The notes beneath the pieces were generated by a model. That model searched no databases. It saw nothing but the letters and a program-made list of their open reading frames with translations, and was not told the origin of the DNA. A stretch of DNA of 64,000 nt from Verrucomicrobiia bacterium (lineage in GTDB: Bacteria > Verrucomicrobiota > Verrucomicrobiia > Palsa-1439), in the NCBI GenBank assembly GCA_022072455.1, contig JAJVHY010000017.1, forward strand, positions 124,001 to 188,000. Reading direction: 5' to 3'. The translations under genes and the position numbers were made by a program. Positions 25,859 through 35,310 of the stretch are shown piece after piece. Positions within the stretch are counted from its first letter, which is position 1, and the number at the start of each line of letters is the position of its first letter.

Positions 25859-26566
25859 GGGGCAGGATCCCATCCGCGGGGGGCGAGGAATAGGTCAACA
25901 AAATCAGTAATGGAGGCAAGATATGAGTCAGTTGCTTAAGAAAAAGATCGGTGGCTTTACGCTCATCGAACTTCTCGTCGTCATCGCGATCATCGCGATT
26001 CTCGCAGGGATGCTGTTGCCAGCGTTGGCGACGGCCCGTGAAAAAGCGCGGCGCACGCAATGTTTGAACAACCTGAAGCAGATTGGTTTGGCGATTGCGC
26101 AGTATGCCGGGGACTTTAATGACAAGTTGCCATTGAGTGGTTCGGCTGGTTCAGGTGCTGAAGCGCAATTTTCGCTACTCGCCAACACGCTTGGCAGTCC
26201 GAAAGTTTTGGTTTGTCCTTCGTCGAGCAAAACGGCAACCAATGCATTTGCAGCGACCAATTACGCCGGCAATGCCAATTGTTCGTATGCCTACCAAGGC
26301 ACGCCGGGCACTGGTTCGACCGCCAGTAATCTGACGTGGCAATCCAGTTCCGATGAAATCATTGCGTGGGATTCTGGCGCGGCAGTCACGGTCAATAGCG
26401 CACCAGTGGCTTGGACCGTTGGCGGCAATCACAAGACCTCGGGTGGCAATATCCTGTTCAATGACGGACATGTGTCATTCGCGACCAAGGTGCCGACCAA
26501 TGCGCCCGCCGGCGTATTGAACCAATAAATACCTGTCTTACTCAGACCAATCACGAGAAGCCCCGC
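25859..26566 (+). repeat. Long direct repeat, copy 2 (prepilin-like gene)
   Basis: Second copy of the block at 24894-25600, 966 bases further on. The coding part is identical; the copies diverge just outside the leader and in the terminator loop and right arm. Confidence 0.95.
25923..26528 (+). CDS. Prepilin-like protein (type II pseudopilin family), copy 2
   Basis: Identical in sequence to the gene at 24957-25562, including the leader peptidase site, the Cys pair region (CPSSSK) and the H-x(10)-DG end. The coding DNA shows no difference that I could find, whereas the flanks have diverged, which points to recent duplication or ongoing gene conversion. RBS tggagg is kept. With two autonomous units, doubled gene dosage of an abundant exported protein is a fair reading. 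Confidence 0.9.
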   Translation: MSQLLKKKIGGFTLIELLVVIAIIAILAGMLLPALATAREKARRTQCLNNLKQIGLAIAQYAGDFNDKLPLSGSAGSGAEAQFSLLANTLGSPKVLVCPSSSKTATNAFAATNYAGNANCSYAYQGTPGTGSTASNLTWQSSSDEIIAWDSGAAVTVNSAPVAWTVGGNHKTSGGNILFNDGHVSFATKVPTNAPAGVLNQ

Positions 26567-26590
26567 CATTATGGTGGGGCTTCTTGCTTT
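26557..26590 (+). terminator. Terminator of prepilin copy 2
   Basis: Stem GAAGCCCCGCCA / TGGTGGGGCTTC (12 pairs, one G-T), loop TTA, 26557-26583, followed by TTGCTTTTTT. The loop and inner pairs differ from copy 1 while the stem is kept. Confidence 0.88.
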
Positions 26591-26618
26591 TTTGGCTTTG
26601 CCGGCTAGTCTCTTGACA

Positions 26619-27248
26619 ATGAAAGCAGTGATTCCCAAGCGAACGGTTTACCGGCTCAGCATCTATTTGCGCTGCCTTGAGCAAATCGGTGCCGTCGGCA
26701 ACACTACCATTTCCAGCCGGGAACTTGCTGATGCGGCGGGCGTGAAACCGACCCAGCTTCGCAAAGATTTGACCAGCTTCGGGCATTTCGGGACACGTGG
26801 GCTGGGGTATGATGTCACGACGTTGCGTGAAAAATTGGGTGGCGTACTCGGGCGCGCCAATTTTAACCCGGTGGTTTTGGTCGGCGTCGGGAATCTCGGG
26901 GCGGCGCTATTGGCGTATGGGGGATTTCGCCGGGAAGCATTCGAGGTGGTGGCCGGATTCGATATTGATGTGAAGCGGCAGCGGCGGCGGACGTTCTCGC
27001 AACCGATTTACCGGCTCGACAAGTTGGAGACGTATGTCCGGCAGCATCAGGTCAAAATGGCGATTATCACCGTCCCGCCGGCCAGTGCCCAAGCTGTGGC
27101 CAACCGTCTGGTCGGTGCCGGCGTCAATGCGATTCTCAATTTTGCGCCGACAGTCCTGCATGTGCCAGCCGACGTGGTGGTGAGTAACGTCAATCTGGCG
27201 ATTGAGTTGGAGAATCTCAGTTACTTCAGGTCATTGGCCGAATCTTAG
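26619..27248 (+). CDS. rex: Redox-sensing transcriptional repressor Rex
   Basis: 209 aa from the ATG at 26619; an earlier ATG (26571) lies in the terminator of the prepilin gene. The N-terminal winged helix (TISSRELADAAGVKPTQLRKDLTSFGHFGTRGLGY) binds DNA and the Rossmann domain begins with VVLVGVGNLGAALL, which binds NADH/NAD+. Rex represses fermentative and respiratory genes until NADH rises. The stop codons of rex and thrB overlap tail to tail (TTAG). Confidence 0.95.
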   Translation: MKAVIPKRTVYRLSIYLRCLEQIGAVGNTTISSRELADAAGVKPTQLRKDLTSFGHFGTRGLGYDVTTLREKLGGVLGRANFNPVVLVGVGNLGAALLAYGGFRREAFEVVAGFDIDVKRQRRRTFSQPIYRLDKLETYVRQHQVKMAIITVPPASAQAVANRLVGAGVNAILNFAPTVLHVPADVVVSNVNLAIELENLSYFRSLAES

Positions 27249-28147
27249 GAACGCTTCACCCGCGTCCCGTCGTTATCAGCAGTGAGAATATGGGTCTGGC
27301 AGCGGATGGAAAGTTTTGTGAAGACGGCGGTCATCGCGTCGGCGACGGTGTGCTCTTTTTGTTCGGCCAGACAAAGAATGGTTGAACCGCTGCCGGAGAG
27401 CCAACCGGCCAAGGCGCCGGCTTCGGCACCGGCGGCAATCACATCATCGAGCATCGGGATCAGTTTTTTCCGAAATGGCTGGTGGAGCCGGTCATCGAAC
27501 AGACCTCGCAGCAATGAGTATTCGCCGGTCGCAAAGATGGCGGTGATCAAGGCGGTGCGCTTCATGTTCTCGACCGCGTCGCGGAGGGTGACCTGTTTTG
27601 GCAACAAGGCCCGGGCCTTTTCTGTCGCGACGGCGAACTCAGGGCAGCAGACGATGAACTTCAATGTCGGTGGGACACTAAAGCGCCGGTAGCGGATCGA
27701 GCCGTCGACGATCCCCGAAACCACAAAGCCACCAAAGAGGGCCGGAGCCGCGTTGTCCGGGTGGTGTTCCAATTCAGTGGCGATTTCCAAAAGGCCGGTA
27801 TCGGACAACGGTCGGCCGTTCAATTCATTGAGTGCGTAGACGATTCCCAAGCGCACAGTCACGCTCGATCCCAGCCCGCCGGTATTGGGTACATCGCCTT
27901 TGACTTCGATTTGCGCGCCGTGGGGTTTGACTTTGCTGCGGCGGAAAAAAACATCCATGGCTTCGCGAGTCATGGCCAATGCGCCGGGATTCCCGCGCAT
28001 CGCGTCCACGCGTTCGACGGTTCCATCATCAGTCTCGCGGATGGCGATTTGATTGTGGAGCTTGAGCGCAATCCCGAGCGTGTCGAAGCCGGGGCCGAGA
28101 TTGGCCGTGGTGGCCGGGACGCGGACTGAGACGGACGGTTTTCTCAT
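27245..28147 (-). CDS. thrB: Homoserine kinase ThrB
   Basis: 300 aa, usual length. GHMP kinase that phosphorylates homoserine on the path to threonine. N-terminal SVRVPATTANLGPGFDTLGIAL, the ATP loop VPNTGGLGSSVTVRLG near residue 88, and C-terminal GWLSGSGSTILCLAE are all present. The usual GLGSSAA is GLGSSVT here. It stands alone; no thrC is next to it. About 200 bases separate it from the divergent receiver gene. Confidence 0.94.
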   Translation of the reverse strand: MRKPSVSVRVPATTANLGPGFDTLGIALKLHNQIAIRETDDGTVERVDAMRGNPGALAMTREAMDVFFRRSKVKPHGAQIEVKGDVPNTGGLGSSVTVRLGIVYALNELNGRPLSDTGLLEIATELEHHPDNAAPALFGGFVVSGIVDGSIRYRRFSVPPTLKFIVCCPEFAVATEKARALLPKQVTLRDAVENMKRTALITAIFATGEYSLLRGLFDDRLHQPFRKKLIPMLDDVIAAGAEAGALAGWLSGSGSTILCLAEQKEHTVADAMTAVFTKLSIRCQTHILTADNDGTRVKRS

Positions 28148-28321
28148 CGGCGCGCGTTATTGCATGGCAGGTCAGGGCAAGTCAACGGGTTTTGACAATT
28201 CGGACCAAAGAAGGTGAAAAGCCCAAGAATTTGGCCGATTGGCGGAGATTTGCCACCGCCAATTACAACACGGAGAAGCTGCCGGACCGTAGTGGTTGGC
28301 ACACCCGGTGCTAGTTCAGTG

Positions 28322-28342
28322 TTCTGACAAGTGTTGTCAGAA
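28322..28342 (+). promoter_or_regulatory. Inverted repeat just before the lone receiver gene
   Basis: TTCTGACA (28322-28329), AGTGT, TGTCAGAA (28335-28342): a perfect 8-bp inverted repeat ending five bases before the ATG. It could be an operator or an RNA hairpin that hides the ribosome site, since no clear Shine-Dalgarno is seen otherwise. Confidence 0.5.
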
Positions 28343-28347
28343 AGAAC

Positions 28348-28731
28348 ATGAGCCGAAGCGACGTCAACTCCAGCCCGTACCGTGTCATTATCGTGGACGA
28401 CGATGAGACCGAGCGGGAGATTTTGGTTGAATTGCTCTCCGCGCCCCACCGGCAACTCGAGGCGTTCGAGTCAGCCGAAGCGGCTCTGGAGTATCTGCAA
28501 GATCATCCAATCGACTTGGCGTTCTTGGACCACATCATGCCGGGGTTGAGCGGTGCCGAATTGGCCGCCCAGATCAAGGCCCTGTATCCGCAAGCGCGGA
28601 TCGTCATGTGCACTGGCTACCTCGTCGAAGTTGGTTACCCGCACCTGCGCGAGCAAGCCGAACGGGTCCTACATAAACCCCTCAACCTTGGCGAAGTCCT
28701 GCAATTGGCAGTAGCGCCGGCTGGGGCGTGA
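28348..28731 (+). CDS. Single-domain response regulator (receiver)
   Basis: 127 aa, one CheY-like receiver and nothing else. Acidic pocket VDDDE at 17-20, phospho-acceptor D61 in LAFLDHIMPG, Thr in MCTGY and the conserved Lys in LHKPL. It lies about 290 bases before a hybrid kinase on the same strand, so it may take phosphate from that kinase. No output domain, so it must act through protein contacts or as a phosphate sink. Confidence 0.9.
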   Translation: MSRSDVNSSPYRVIIVDDDETEREILVELLSAPHRQLEAFESAEAALEYLQDHPIDLAFLDHIMPGLSGAELAAQIKALYPQARIVMCTGYLVEVGYPHLREQAERVLHKPLNLGEVLQLAVAPAGA

Positions 28732-29024
28732 GCGTTCTTCGAAAATTTTATAACGGCGGCGCTGCTTTTAGGGAACGCCACGGTGCACCCTGTGCTGGGC
28801 GCACAGAATTTGATGCCCGTGGCAGGACAGCCGCCGCCGTTCCCTTTTCAATCACCCGCGCGCCACAGGCTGGGGGTCGCCTGTTCGAATCCCCCAACAC
28901 CATCAGGGTCGGCTCCTCCTCCGACCGCGAACGGTTTGCGCTCCCGGCTTGTGCGCGCGGCGATTGATACCCCGAAAATTATGGAGGCCATGGTTTCTGA
29001 CACAAGCCCACTGCCGGCACCGCC
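28732..29024 (+). other. Non-coding stretch with nested hairpins
   Basis: No gene is supported. From 28752 to 28841 three stems nest: 28752-28764 with 28828-28841 (13 pairs, one bulged base), 28778-28783 with 28817-28822 (CCACGG/CCGTGG), and CTGTGC-TGGGC-GCACAG at 28790-28806. Two further hairpins follow at 28872-28895 (GGGGG/CCCCC around a tRNA T-loop-like GTTCGAAT) and 28907-28926 (GGTCGG/CCGACC). It may be a small RNA or a structured leader of the downstream kinase. Not a family I recognise. Confidence 0.5.
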
Positions 29025-31451
29025 ATGAAAAACGAAGTCCAGCTCAGTCTCAATCTCCAAGCCAAAGTGGCGTTGGTGGCGGTCACCTCCTTGGTCATCG
29101 TTGCCAGTGCCCTGACGATTTACTACAGCCAGATCCTCACCCGCGCGGCCCAAGCCGCCGACCGCGAACGCATCATGGCGGTGGCCTCCGGTTTGGCCAA
29201 CCAATCGACTTTTGGACTGCGGACCCAAAACAAGTCACTCTTGCAAGATGCCGCAGTTCGCACGTTGACCCAACCGGAAGTGGTGGCCGCGACTATCTTT
29301 GACAGAACCGGGCGCGTCATGGCAGCTGCCGGCAAGATCACCCTCCAGGAAAAACGCCGGGTCGGCCCCGACTTGGCCAGCCGAATTACCGTGGCCGAAC
29401 ACTTACCGGAGGTCAACGACATGACCTTGGGACGCATCGGACGGGTCTGTGTACCGGTTTACTTGTCGTTGCTTGAGTCGCCTTTTGCTGAATACCCCGC
29501 TGATAATGACCAGAAGCTCGGAGTTGTCGAAGTCACCTACAGCATGGCCGGGACGGCGTTAACCGTGGCCCGCGCCCGGCATTCCGCCCTGTTACTCACG
29601 AGTCTGTTGGTCTTGATTTGGTCACTCCTGATTTCCTTCAGCGCGCGCAAACTTGTCCGGCCCCTCCGGGAGTTGTTGAGCGGGACCAAGGAACTCGCCG
29701 CCGGCAATCTCTCCGCCCGCGTGACCGTCACTAGTCGGGATGAAATCGGGGCCTTGGCCGGCGCCTTCAACCAAATGGGCGAACGCCTCCAAGCCTCACA
29801 TCGTGAAGTCCTCGACCAGCAACGCAATCTCGAACACCGCGTCACCGAACGCACCCTCGAACTCAGCGCCGCCAACGCCCGGCTCATGCAGGAAATCGTG
29901 GACCGGAAAAACTCCGAACTCCGGTTGCGTGAGGCCGAAACCAAATACCGCACCGTCGTCGAACAACTCCCGGCGATCACCTACATCGCGGACTATAGCG
30001 CCGAGGGAAAATGGAATTACGTTAGCCCGCAAATCTCCTCGATCTTGGGCTTTAGCATTACCGAATGGCAGGCCGACCCCACCTTGTGGGAGCGCCAGAT
30101 GCATCCTGACGACCGGGCCAAAGCTATTGCCGCTGAACAGACCAGTCGCCAAACCGGTTTGCCTTTTTCCATCGAATACCGGATGCACGACCGGGACGGT
30201 CGCGTCGTCTGGTTTGCCGACCGGGGGGTCGTCCTTTGCGATCTCGCCGGTAAAACCTGTTCTGTTCACGGCGTCATGCTGGACATGACCGACCGCAAAC
30301 GGCTTGAGCAACAATTCCTCCAAGCCCAAAAAGTTGAAGCTGTCGGACGCCTGGCCGGCGGCGTGGCGCATGACTTCAATAACATCCTCACCGCCATCCT
30401 CGGCTACTCCGAATTGATCTTGCGTCGTGTCCAACCCGGCGATCCGATTCGAGTCAATGGCGAACAAATCCAGAAAGCAGCAGAACGCGCTGCCTCGCTG
30501 ACCCGGCAACTGCTGGCTTTCAGTCGCAAACAAGTTCTCGAACCACGCGTCTTCAACCTTAACGACGTCATCTTGGATCTCGAAAAAATGCTGCGGCGCT
30601 TGATCGGCGAAGACATCCAATTCATCAGCATGTTGGGCCCGCAACTTGCGATGGTGAGAGCGGACCCTGCGCAGATTGAACAAGTCATCATGAACCTCGT
30701 TGTCAACGCGCGGGACGCCATGCCTGAGAGGGGCACGCTAACGCTCAAGACCGCCAACGTCACCATCCCTGTCGGCGCGCCCCTTCAAGTCGTCCCGGCT
30801 GGTGACTACGTCACTTTCCGTGTGACTGATACCGGGGTGGGGATGACAGAAGAAACCAAAGCCCATCTCTTCGAGCCATTCTTCACCACCAAACCCGTCG
30901 GAGCCGGAACCGGTCTTGGGCTGGCCACCTGTTTTGGAATCATCCAACAAAGCACCGGTCACATCACCGTCGAGAGCGAACTGAGCAAAGGCACAACCTT
31001 CACCATCTACCTGCCGGCCATCAACACCACCGTGTCCGTCAACGAACCGGCCGCAACCGAGCCGGCCACCCCGCGTGGCAGCGAGCGCATCCTGCTCGTT
31101 GAAGACGAGCCGGCAATCCGCGAACTGGCCGCCCTCGAACTGCGTGAACTCGGCTATGCAGTCCACACCGCGGGCGACGGCGCGGAGGCCCTCGAAGTAC
31201 TCCAAGCCACCGGCGGCCCCGTCGAATTGCTGGTGACCGATGTGGTCATGCCGAAGATGGGCGGCCCTGAACTCGCCGATGCCCTGCGCCATCGATACCG
31301 GGACACGCGGGTGCTATTTACTTCCGGCTACACCGCCGACACGATTGGCCGGCATGGCGTGCTGGATGAGGGGATTAGTTTTCTGAGGAAGCCGTTCACC
31401 TCCCAGACGTTGGCGCGCAAAGTCCGGGAAGTCCTCGACGAAGATGAATAA
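29025..31451 (+). CDS. Hybrid sensor histidine kinase (HAMP-PAS-HisKA-HATPase-receiver)
   Basis: 808 aa. Two membrane helices (about 14-32 and 183-204) enclose a periplasmic sensor domain; then a HAMP linker ([26 protein letters not shown]), coiled coil, a PAS domain near 310-430 with the PAC end [12 protein letters not shown], HisKA with H449 in [11 protein letters not shown], ATPase boxes ([28 protein letters not shown]) and a C-terminal receiver with D739 in [11 protein letters not shown]. It senses an envelope signal and passes phosphate to its own receiver and perhaps to the lone receiver upstream. No output regulator is adjacent. Confidence 0.93.
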   Translation: MKNEVQLSLNLQAKVALVAVTSLVIVASALTIYYSQILTRAAQAADRERIMAVASGLANQSTFGLRTQNKSLLQDAAVRTLTQPEVVAATIFDRTGRVMAAAGKITLQEKRRVGPDLASRITVAEHLPEVNDMTLGRIGRVCVPVYLSLLESPFAEYPADNDQKLGVVEVTYSMAGTALTVARARHSALLLTSLLVLIWSLLISFSARKLVRPLRELLSGTKELAAGNLSARVTVTSRDEIGALAGAFNQMGERLQASHREVLDQQRNLEHRVTERTLELSAANARLMQEIVDRKNSELRLREAETKYRTVVEQLPAITYIADYSAEGKWNYVSPQISSILGFSITEWQADPTLWERQMHPDDRAKAIAAEQTSRQTGLPFSIEYRMHDRDGRVVWFADRGVVLCDLAGKTCSVHGVMLDMTDRKRLEQQFLQAQKVEAVGRLAGGVAHDFNNILTAILGYSELILRRVQPGDPIRVNGEQIQKAAERAASLTRQLLAFSRKQVLEPRVFNLNDVILDLEKMLRRLIGEDIQFISMLGPQLAMVRADPAQIEQVIMNLVVNARDAMPERGTLTLKTANVTIPVGAPLQVVPAGDYVTFRVTDTGVGMTEETKAHLFEPFFTTKPVGAGTGLGLATCFGIIQQSTGHITVESELSKGTTFTIYLPAINTTVSVNEPAATEPATPRGSERILLVEDEPAIRELAALELRELGYAVHTAGDGAEALEVLQATGGPVELLVTDVVMPKMGGPELADALRHRYRDTRVLFTSGYTADTIGRHGVLDEGISFLRKPFTSQTLARKVREVLDEDE

Positions 31452-31463
31452 AGCGGTTATAGT
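31435..31463 (+). promoter_or_regulatory. Candidate tmRNA promoter
   Basis: TCGACG (31435-31440), 17-base spacer, TATAGT (31458-31463), placing a start about 18 bases before the mature tmRNA 5' end. It overlaps the last codons of the hybrid kinase gene. Confidence 0.5.
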
Positions 31464-31487
31464 CACAACGCTCGACACGGATTTTCC

Positions 31488-31839
31488 GGGGGCGAAATGG
31501 TTTCGACTTTGCGGAGTAATCGTGAGCGGCATGCCGAGGTGGTTCGGAGGCCTCGTTAAACACCGGACAAAAACATAAAAGCGAACGAAGAACTCGCTCT
31601 CGCGGCTTAATTGACCGCGACGTCCGTCCAGCGACACCGCTAGTTGGAACGGACGACACCAGCGGTTAGCCTGCCGGTTGAGTCGGCGGATCGGCGGGCG
31701 AAACTTCACATGCTGGCTGGCGCGACGTGTGGCCTGTCCATCGGCAGCCCGGCGTGCGAGAACTAAAGGTGGAACAAGCATGTAGTCACTCGCGGTGACT
31801 TGGTAAAGGACGTGGGTTCAACTCCCACCGCCTCCACCA
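31488..31839 (+). ncRNA. ssrA: Transfer-messenger RNA (tmRNA)
   Basis: 352 bases. The 5' end GGGGGCGAAATGGTTTCGAC and the 3' end with the T-arm GTGGGTTCAACTCCCAC and CGCCTCCACCA form the tRNA-Ala-like domain; the acceptor stem pairs GGGGGCG with CGCCTCC (one G-U) and CCA is encoded. The tag frame runs from the GCG at 31581 to TAA at 31608-31610 and encodes ANEELALAA, ending in the usual LAA degron read by ClpXP. It rescues stalled ribosomes with SmpB. One-piece type, not permuted. Confidence 0.97.
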
Positions 31840-32318
31840 TCTTTAATTTATCAATCAATAACTTGCGTGGTATTTATTAGTTTCACAATATTTTCGGTGT
31901 GGGGCGGAGCGGTATAAGAGAGGATGACGTCCGGATACCTCTGGCAAGCGTTGTTGCGGCGGGCGCTGGGTTGGGAAGTAGTGACTGCCTTCTATGACCG
32001 TTCTCAATCCAGAGTGTTGTTGCTGGTACGCGTAACATCCACCCTCTGGCGGTAGGAAAGTTATCCCAAGGCCGGCCGGCTGGTCAGTGCTTACGACCAA
32101 CTGAGCCGTTGCACAGGCGTCCGTATCGCGCACAGCAGCCTTCCAGTTTGATTTCGAGACCGATTTCGCGACTTGGCGAGGGAGATTGCCTTTGCTAAAC
32201 TTGAAACGGTATGGCCAAATGTAACTTCCGGCTCACGAGGCGAAACTTCCATGCCGGGCACCCACTTGAACCGGTCGCGCGCACGAGGGCCGGGAAGCGC
32301 GCCTCCCAGAGTTGAGCA
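31840..32318. other. Intergenic stretch downstream of tmRNA, nothing recognised
   Basis: About 480 bases with no supported gene on either strand. It starts AT-rich after the tmRNA and becomes GC-rich. I looked for an integrase, an attachment-site repeat of the tmRNA 3' end and a structured terminator and found none. Confidence 0.5.
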
Positions 32319-34848
32319 ATGAAGAAAAAACCCAGCATTTCGGCCCCGACCACCGAAGACCGTCACCGCGGTGGCGCTGACCTACGAAACCAACAGAAGA
32401 ACCAGCGGGCCAAAATCGCTGTTCGTCAGAAGTCAGCACTCGACACACAAAAACAGCAGCTTACGAAGTTGATTGCGGATCTCCCGACGAAGTTTATCAG
32501 CATTCCGTCCGCCAAGATCGACTCCGAAATCAATGAGGCATTGCGGGAGATCTGCGAATCTCTCGGATTGGATATTGGGGTGGTTTGGCAATGGGAGTTG
32601 GCGAAACCGGAGACATTTTTTGCTGACGCATATATATCGTCCTTTGGGTAGTCCTCCGGTGCCGGATCGAATGGATGCGGCGGCGCGTTTTCCATGGTGT
32701 CTTCGGCAATTGCTGGACGGAAAGACGTTGGTCATTCCGTCCACCGAGCACGCGCCTGCGGAAGCTGAGGTTGATCGGCGGAGTTGGCGGCACTTCGGTG
32801 TCAAATCAGTCATCGACCTCCCACTGGCTGTCGGAGGCCGTGCGCCATTGGGTGTTCTCAACTTCAGTACAGCACACGGCAAACGCAGCTGGCCCGAGCC
32901 GGTGGTGAAGCAACTGGAGTTGGTCGCACGGGTTATTACCGGTGCCTTGGTTCGCCAGCGCGAGGAGCAAGCATTGCCCGAAAGCGAAGACCGACTTCGG
33001 ATGGCGGCCGAGTCGGCCAACATTGGTCTCTGGAGTTTGGACCTCGCCAGTCAGCTGTTTTGGCTCACGCCGATGACCCGAGAATTGTTTGGGTTCTCGC
33101 CGGCCGAATCGGTAAGCTGGCAACGAGTGCTGGAAGCGATCCACCCCGAGGATCGCGGAAACGTCGAGCGCGCGCTGCAGGCGGTCGTGCAGACCCGAAA
33201 GGAAGGGCAAGTCGAATACCGCGTTCCACAGACCGATGGCAGACTGCGCTGGTTTATTTCGCGTGGACGGCTTCGGCAGGACAGACTACTGGGAAGCCAG
33301 TGCGTCATGGGGGTGACGGCCGATATTACGGAGCGTAAGCTGGCTGAACTGGCGCTGCGCGAAAGAGAGGTTCGCTTGGAGGAAGCCACGGACGTGGCGG
33401 CTTTGGGTTTCTATGAGATGCTGATTCCTCTTCGTCAGGAATATTTTGATGCTCGAATTCAATCGATTCTGGGTTTTCCAAACGATCTGGTTTCAGGATT
33501 TCGGGATTTTTGGGAAGAACATCTTCATCCCGCGGACCGTGACTGGGTGCTCGATATCAGCCGGCAAGTCCTCGGAGGCTCGTTGAGCGGCGTTACTGCG
33601 GAGTACCGTTATCTCCATCCGCAACGAGGTGTAGTGTGGCTGCGGCAAGCGGCGCGGGTCTTTGAGCGGGATGCCCAAGGGCGGACGATGCGGATTCTGG
33701 GGGTCATGCAGGACATCACTGAGAGCAAGGTCAACGAGGAAAAGCTGCGCCAGGCATTCCATGCGTTGGAGCAAAGCCCGGTATTGGTGGTTATCACCAA
33801 TGCCCAAGGCCAAATCACCTATGTGAACCGGAAATTCACCGAAGTTTCCGGCTATTCACAGGCCGAATGTCTTGGGCAAAATCCGCGCTTCCTCAAATCC
33901 GGCGAAACCCCACCGGAAATCTATCGCGAGTTGTGGGCGTGCATTACCGGCGGGGGGACGTGGCGCGGGGAGTTTCACAATCGGAAAAAAAACGGTGAAC
34001 TGTATTGGGAAGCAGCGATCATTTCGCCGTTGCACGACAGCGCCGGCCAGATCACGCACTTTGTGGCGGTGAAAGAAGACATCACCGACCGGAAACGGGC
34101 GGCGTTGGAGTCGTACCGCGACCGGGCTGAGATCACGCACTTGTCACGCGTGGCGATGCTTGGCGAAATGTCGGGCTCGCTGGCGCATGAGTTGAACCAG
34201 CCGCTCACGGCAATCCTCAGCAATGCACAAGCCGCGCAACGCTTCCTCGCCGATGGCCAAGCCGACCTGAACGAAGTGCGCGAAATCCTCCGCGACATCG
34301 TCGCGGACGACTTGCGCGCGGGCGAGGTCATTCGCCGGTTGCGGTTGCTCTTGAAGAAAGGCGAGGTGCATTCGCTGCCACTCGACCTCAATGAAGTGGT
34401 CCAGGATGTCCTGAAAATGGTGCGGAATGATTTGCTCAATCACAGCATCACTCTCCAGACCGCGTTCGCACCTGACCTGCCGGCAATTCACGGCGACCGC
34501 GTGCAGTTGCAGCAGGTGATGTTGAACCTGATTCTGAACGCCACCGATGCGATGGCCACGAATGCGTACGCGGACCGGCAACTGGCGGTGCAGACGGAAC
34601 GCACGCCGGCGGGCGCGGTACGCATTTCGATTCGGGACCGGGGCCACGGTCTGACACCCGAGGCGCAAGCGCGCATCTTCCAGCCATTTTTCACGACGAA
34701 GCTCACGGGGATGGGCTTGGGGTTGAAGGTTTGTCGCACGATCATCACCGCGCACGGCGGCCAGTTGGGGGGGGAGAACAACCCCGATGCCGGCGCCACG
34801 TTTTACTTTGAGTTGCCGGCGGGGAACGGGACGAGGAGTGAACAGTAA
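32319..34848 (+). pseudogene. FixL-like sensor histidine kinase (GAF-PAS-PAS-PAS-HisKA-HATPase), frameshifted near the start
   Basis: The ATG frame from 32319 encodes the first half of a GAF domain (LTKLIADLPTKFISIPSAKIDSEINEALREICESLGLD) and stops at 32651. The rest (LLTHIYRPLGSPPVPDRMDAAARFPW...) continues one frame over to 34848. Removing one T from the T6 run at 32616-32621 restores a continuous GAF domain (ETFLLTHIYRP). Downstream are three PAS/PAC units, H-box GSLAHELNQPLTAIL, NLILNATDAM, GHGLTPEAQARIFQPFF and GMGLGLKVCRTI. It is soluble with no membrane helix. Partner of the FixJ-like regulator at 35335. It may be a real mutation, a phase-variable tract or a sequencing error. Confidence 0.85.
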
Positions 34849-34859
34849 TCAGTAATCAG
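34843..34859 (+). repeat. Left simple repeat flanking the four-helix-bundle gene
   Basis: CAGTAATCAGTAATCAG, overlapping the stop codon of the kinase gene. It resembles the reverse complement of the repeat at 35311-35335 (TCAGTATTCAGTGGTCAGTA). Confidence 0.65.
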
Positions 34860-34874
34860 AAAGGGGAGTGGACT

Positions 34875-35303
34875 GTGAGTTATGCGAAAAGCTTTACGGA
34901 ACTCATTGTGTATCAGAAGGCCAAAGGCGTCTCCAAGATGGTGTTTCAGGTTTCGAAGACTTTTCCGAAAGAAGAGATGTACTCGTTGACGGATCAACTG
35001 CGGCGGGCGGCGCGTTCTGTCGGCGCGCAAATCGCCGAGGCGTGGGCGAAACGCCGCTACGAAAAGCACTTTGTTAGCAAGTTGACCGATGCCGATGCCG
35101 AACAGATGGAAACTCAACACTGGCTCGAGGAGGCGCTCGCTTGTGGCTATCTCACGCCACCGCAAGCTGAGAAACTGAAAGCTGACCTGCTGGAGATCGG
35201 GCGGATGCTCGGCGCGATGATTGAAAAAGCCGACGCGTTCTGCAACGCCACCACCAACATTGTCCAAGAGGACACTGCCGAGTATTATGTCGCGGGACGA
35301 TGA
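34875..35303 (+). CDS. Four-helix-bundle protein (S23/IVP family)
   Basis: 142 aa with a GTG start at 34875 (MSYAKSFTELIVYQKA). The family signature is clear: LIVYQKAKGVSKMVFQVSKTFPKEEMYSLTDQLRRAARSVGAQIAEAW, then KLTDADAEQMETQHWLEEALACGYL. The family was first seen inside 23S rRNA intervening sequences and also as scattered chromosomal copies; its function is not established. It sits between a sensor kinase and its regulator, framed by short inverted simple repeats, and looks inserted into that operon. Confidence 0.92.
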   Translation: MSYAKSFTELIVYQKAKGVSKMVFQVSKTFPKEEMYSLTDQLRRAARSVGAQIAEAWAKRRYEKHFVSKLTDADAEQMETQHWLEEALACGYLTPPQAEKLKADLLEIGRMLGAMIEKADAFCNATTNIVQEDTAEYYVAGR

Positions 35304-35310
35304 CCGCTAA

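Noticed and set aside
26571-26618. Earlier ATG start for rex
   Set aside because: It falls in the terminator of the prepilin gene; the ATG at 26619 starts at the usual Rex winged-helix domain.
28861-28904. tRNA 3' half (T-loop GTTCGAATC and ACACCA)
   Set aside because: The 5-bp T-stem does not pair and no acceptor, D or anticodon arm is present upstream; at most a decayed remnant, so it is kept only as part of the structured stretch.
31314-31781. Minus-strand open frame across the tmRNA
   Set aside because: It overlaps a clear tmRNA and the end of the hybrid kinase gene; no protein similarity in the translation.
31488-32318. Genomic island integrated at tmRNA
   Set aside because: tmRNA 3' ends are common attachment sites, but no integrase and no repeated 3' end were found in the following sequence.
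32610-32651. Programmed ribosomal frameshift in the FixL-like kinase
   Set aside because: The T6 tract is not followed by a clear pseudoknot or preceded by a Shine-Dalgarno-like stimulator, and a simple one-base insertion explains it.
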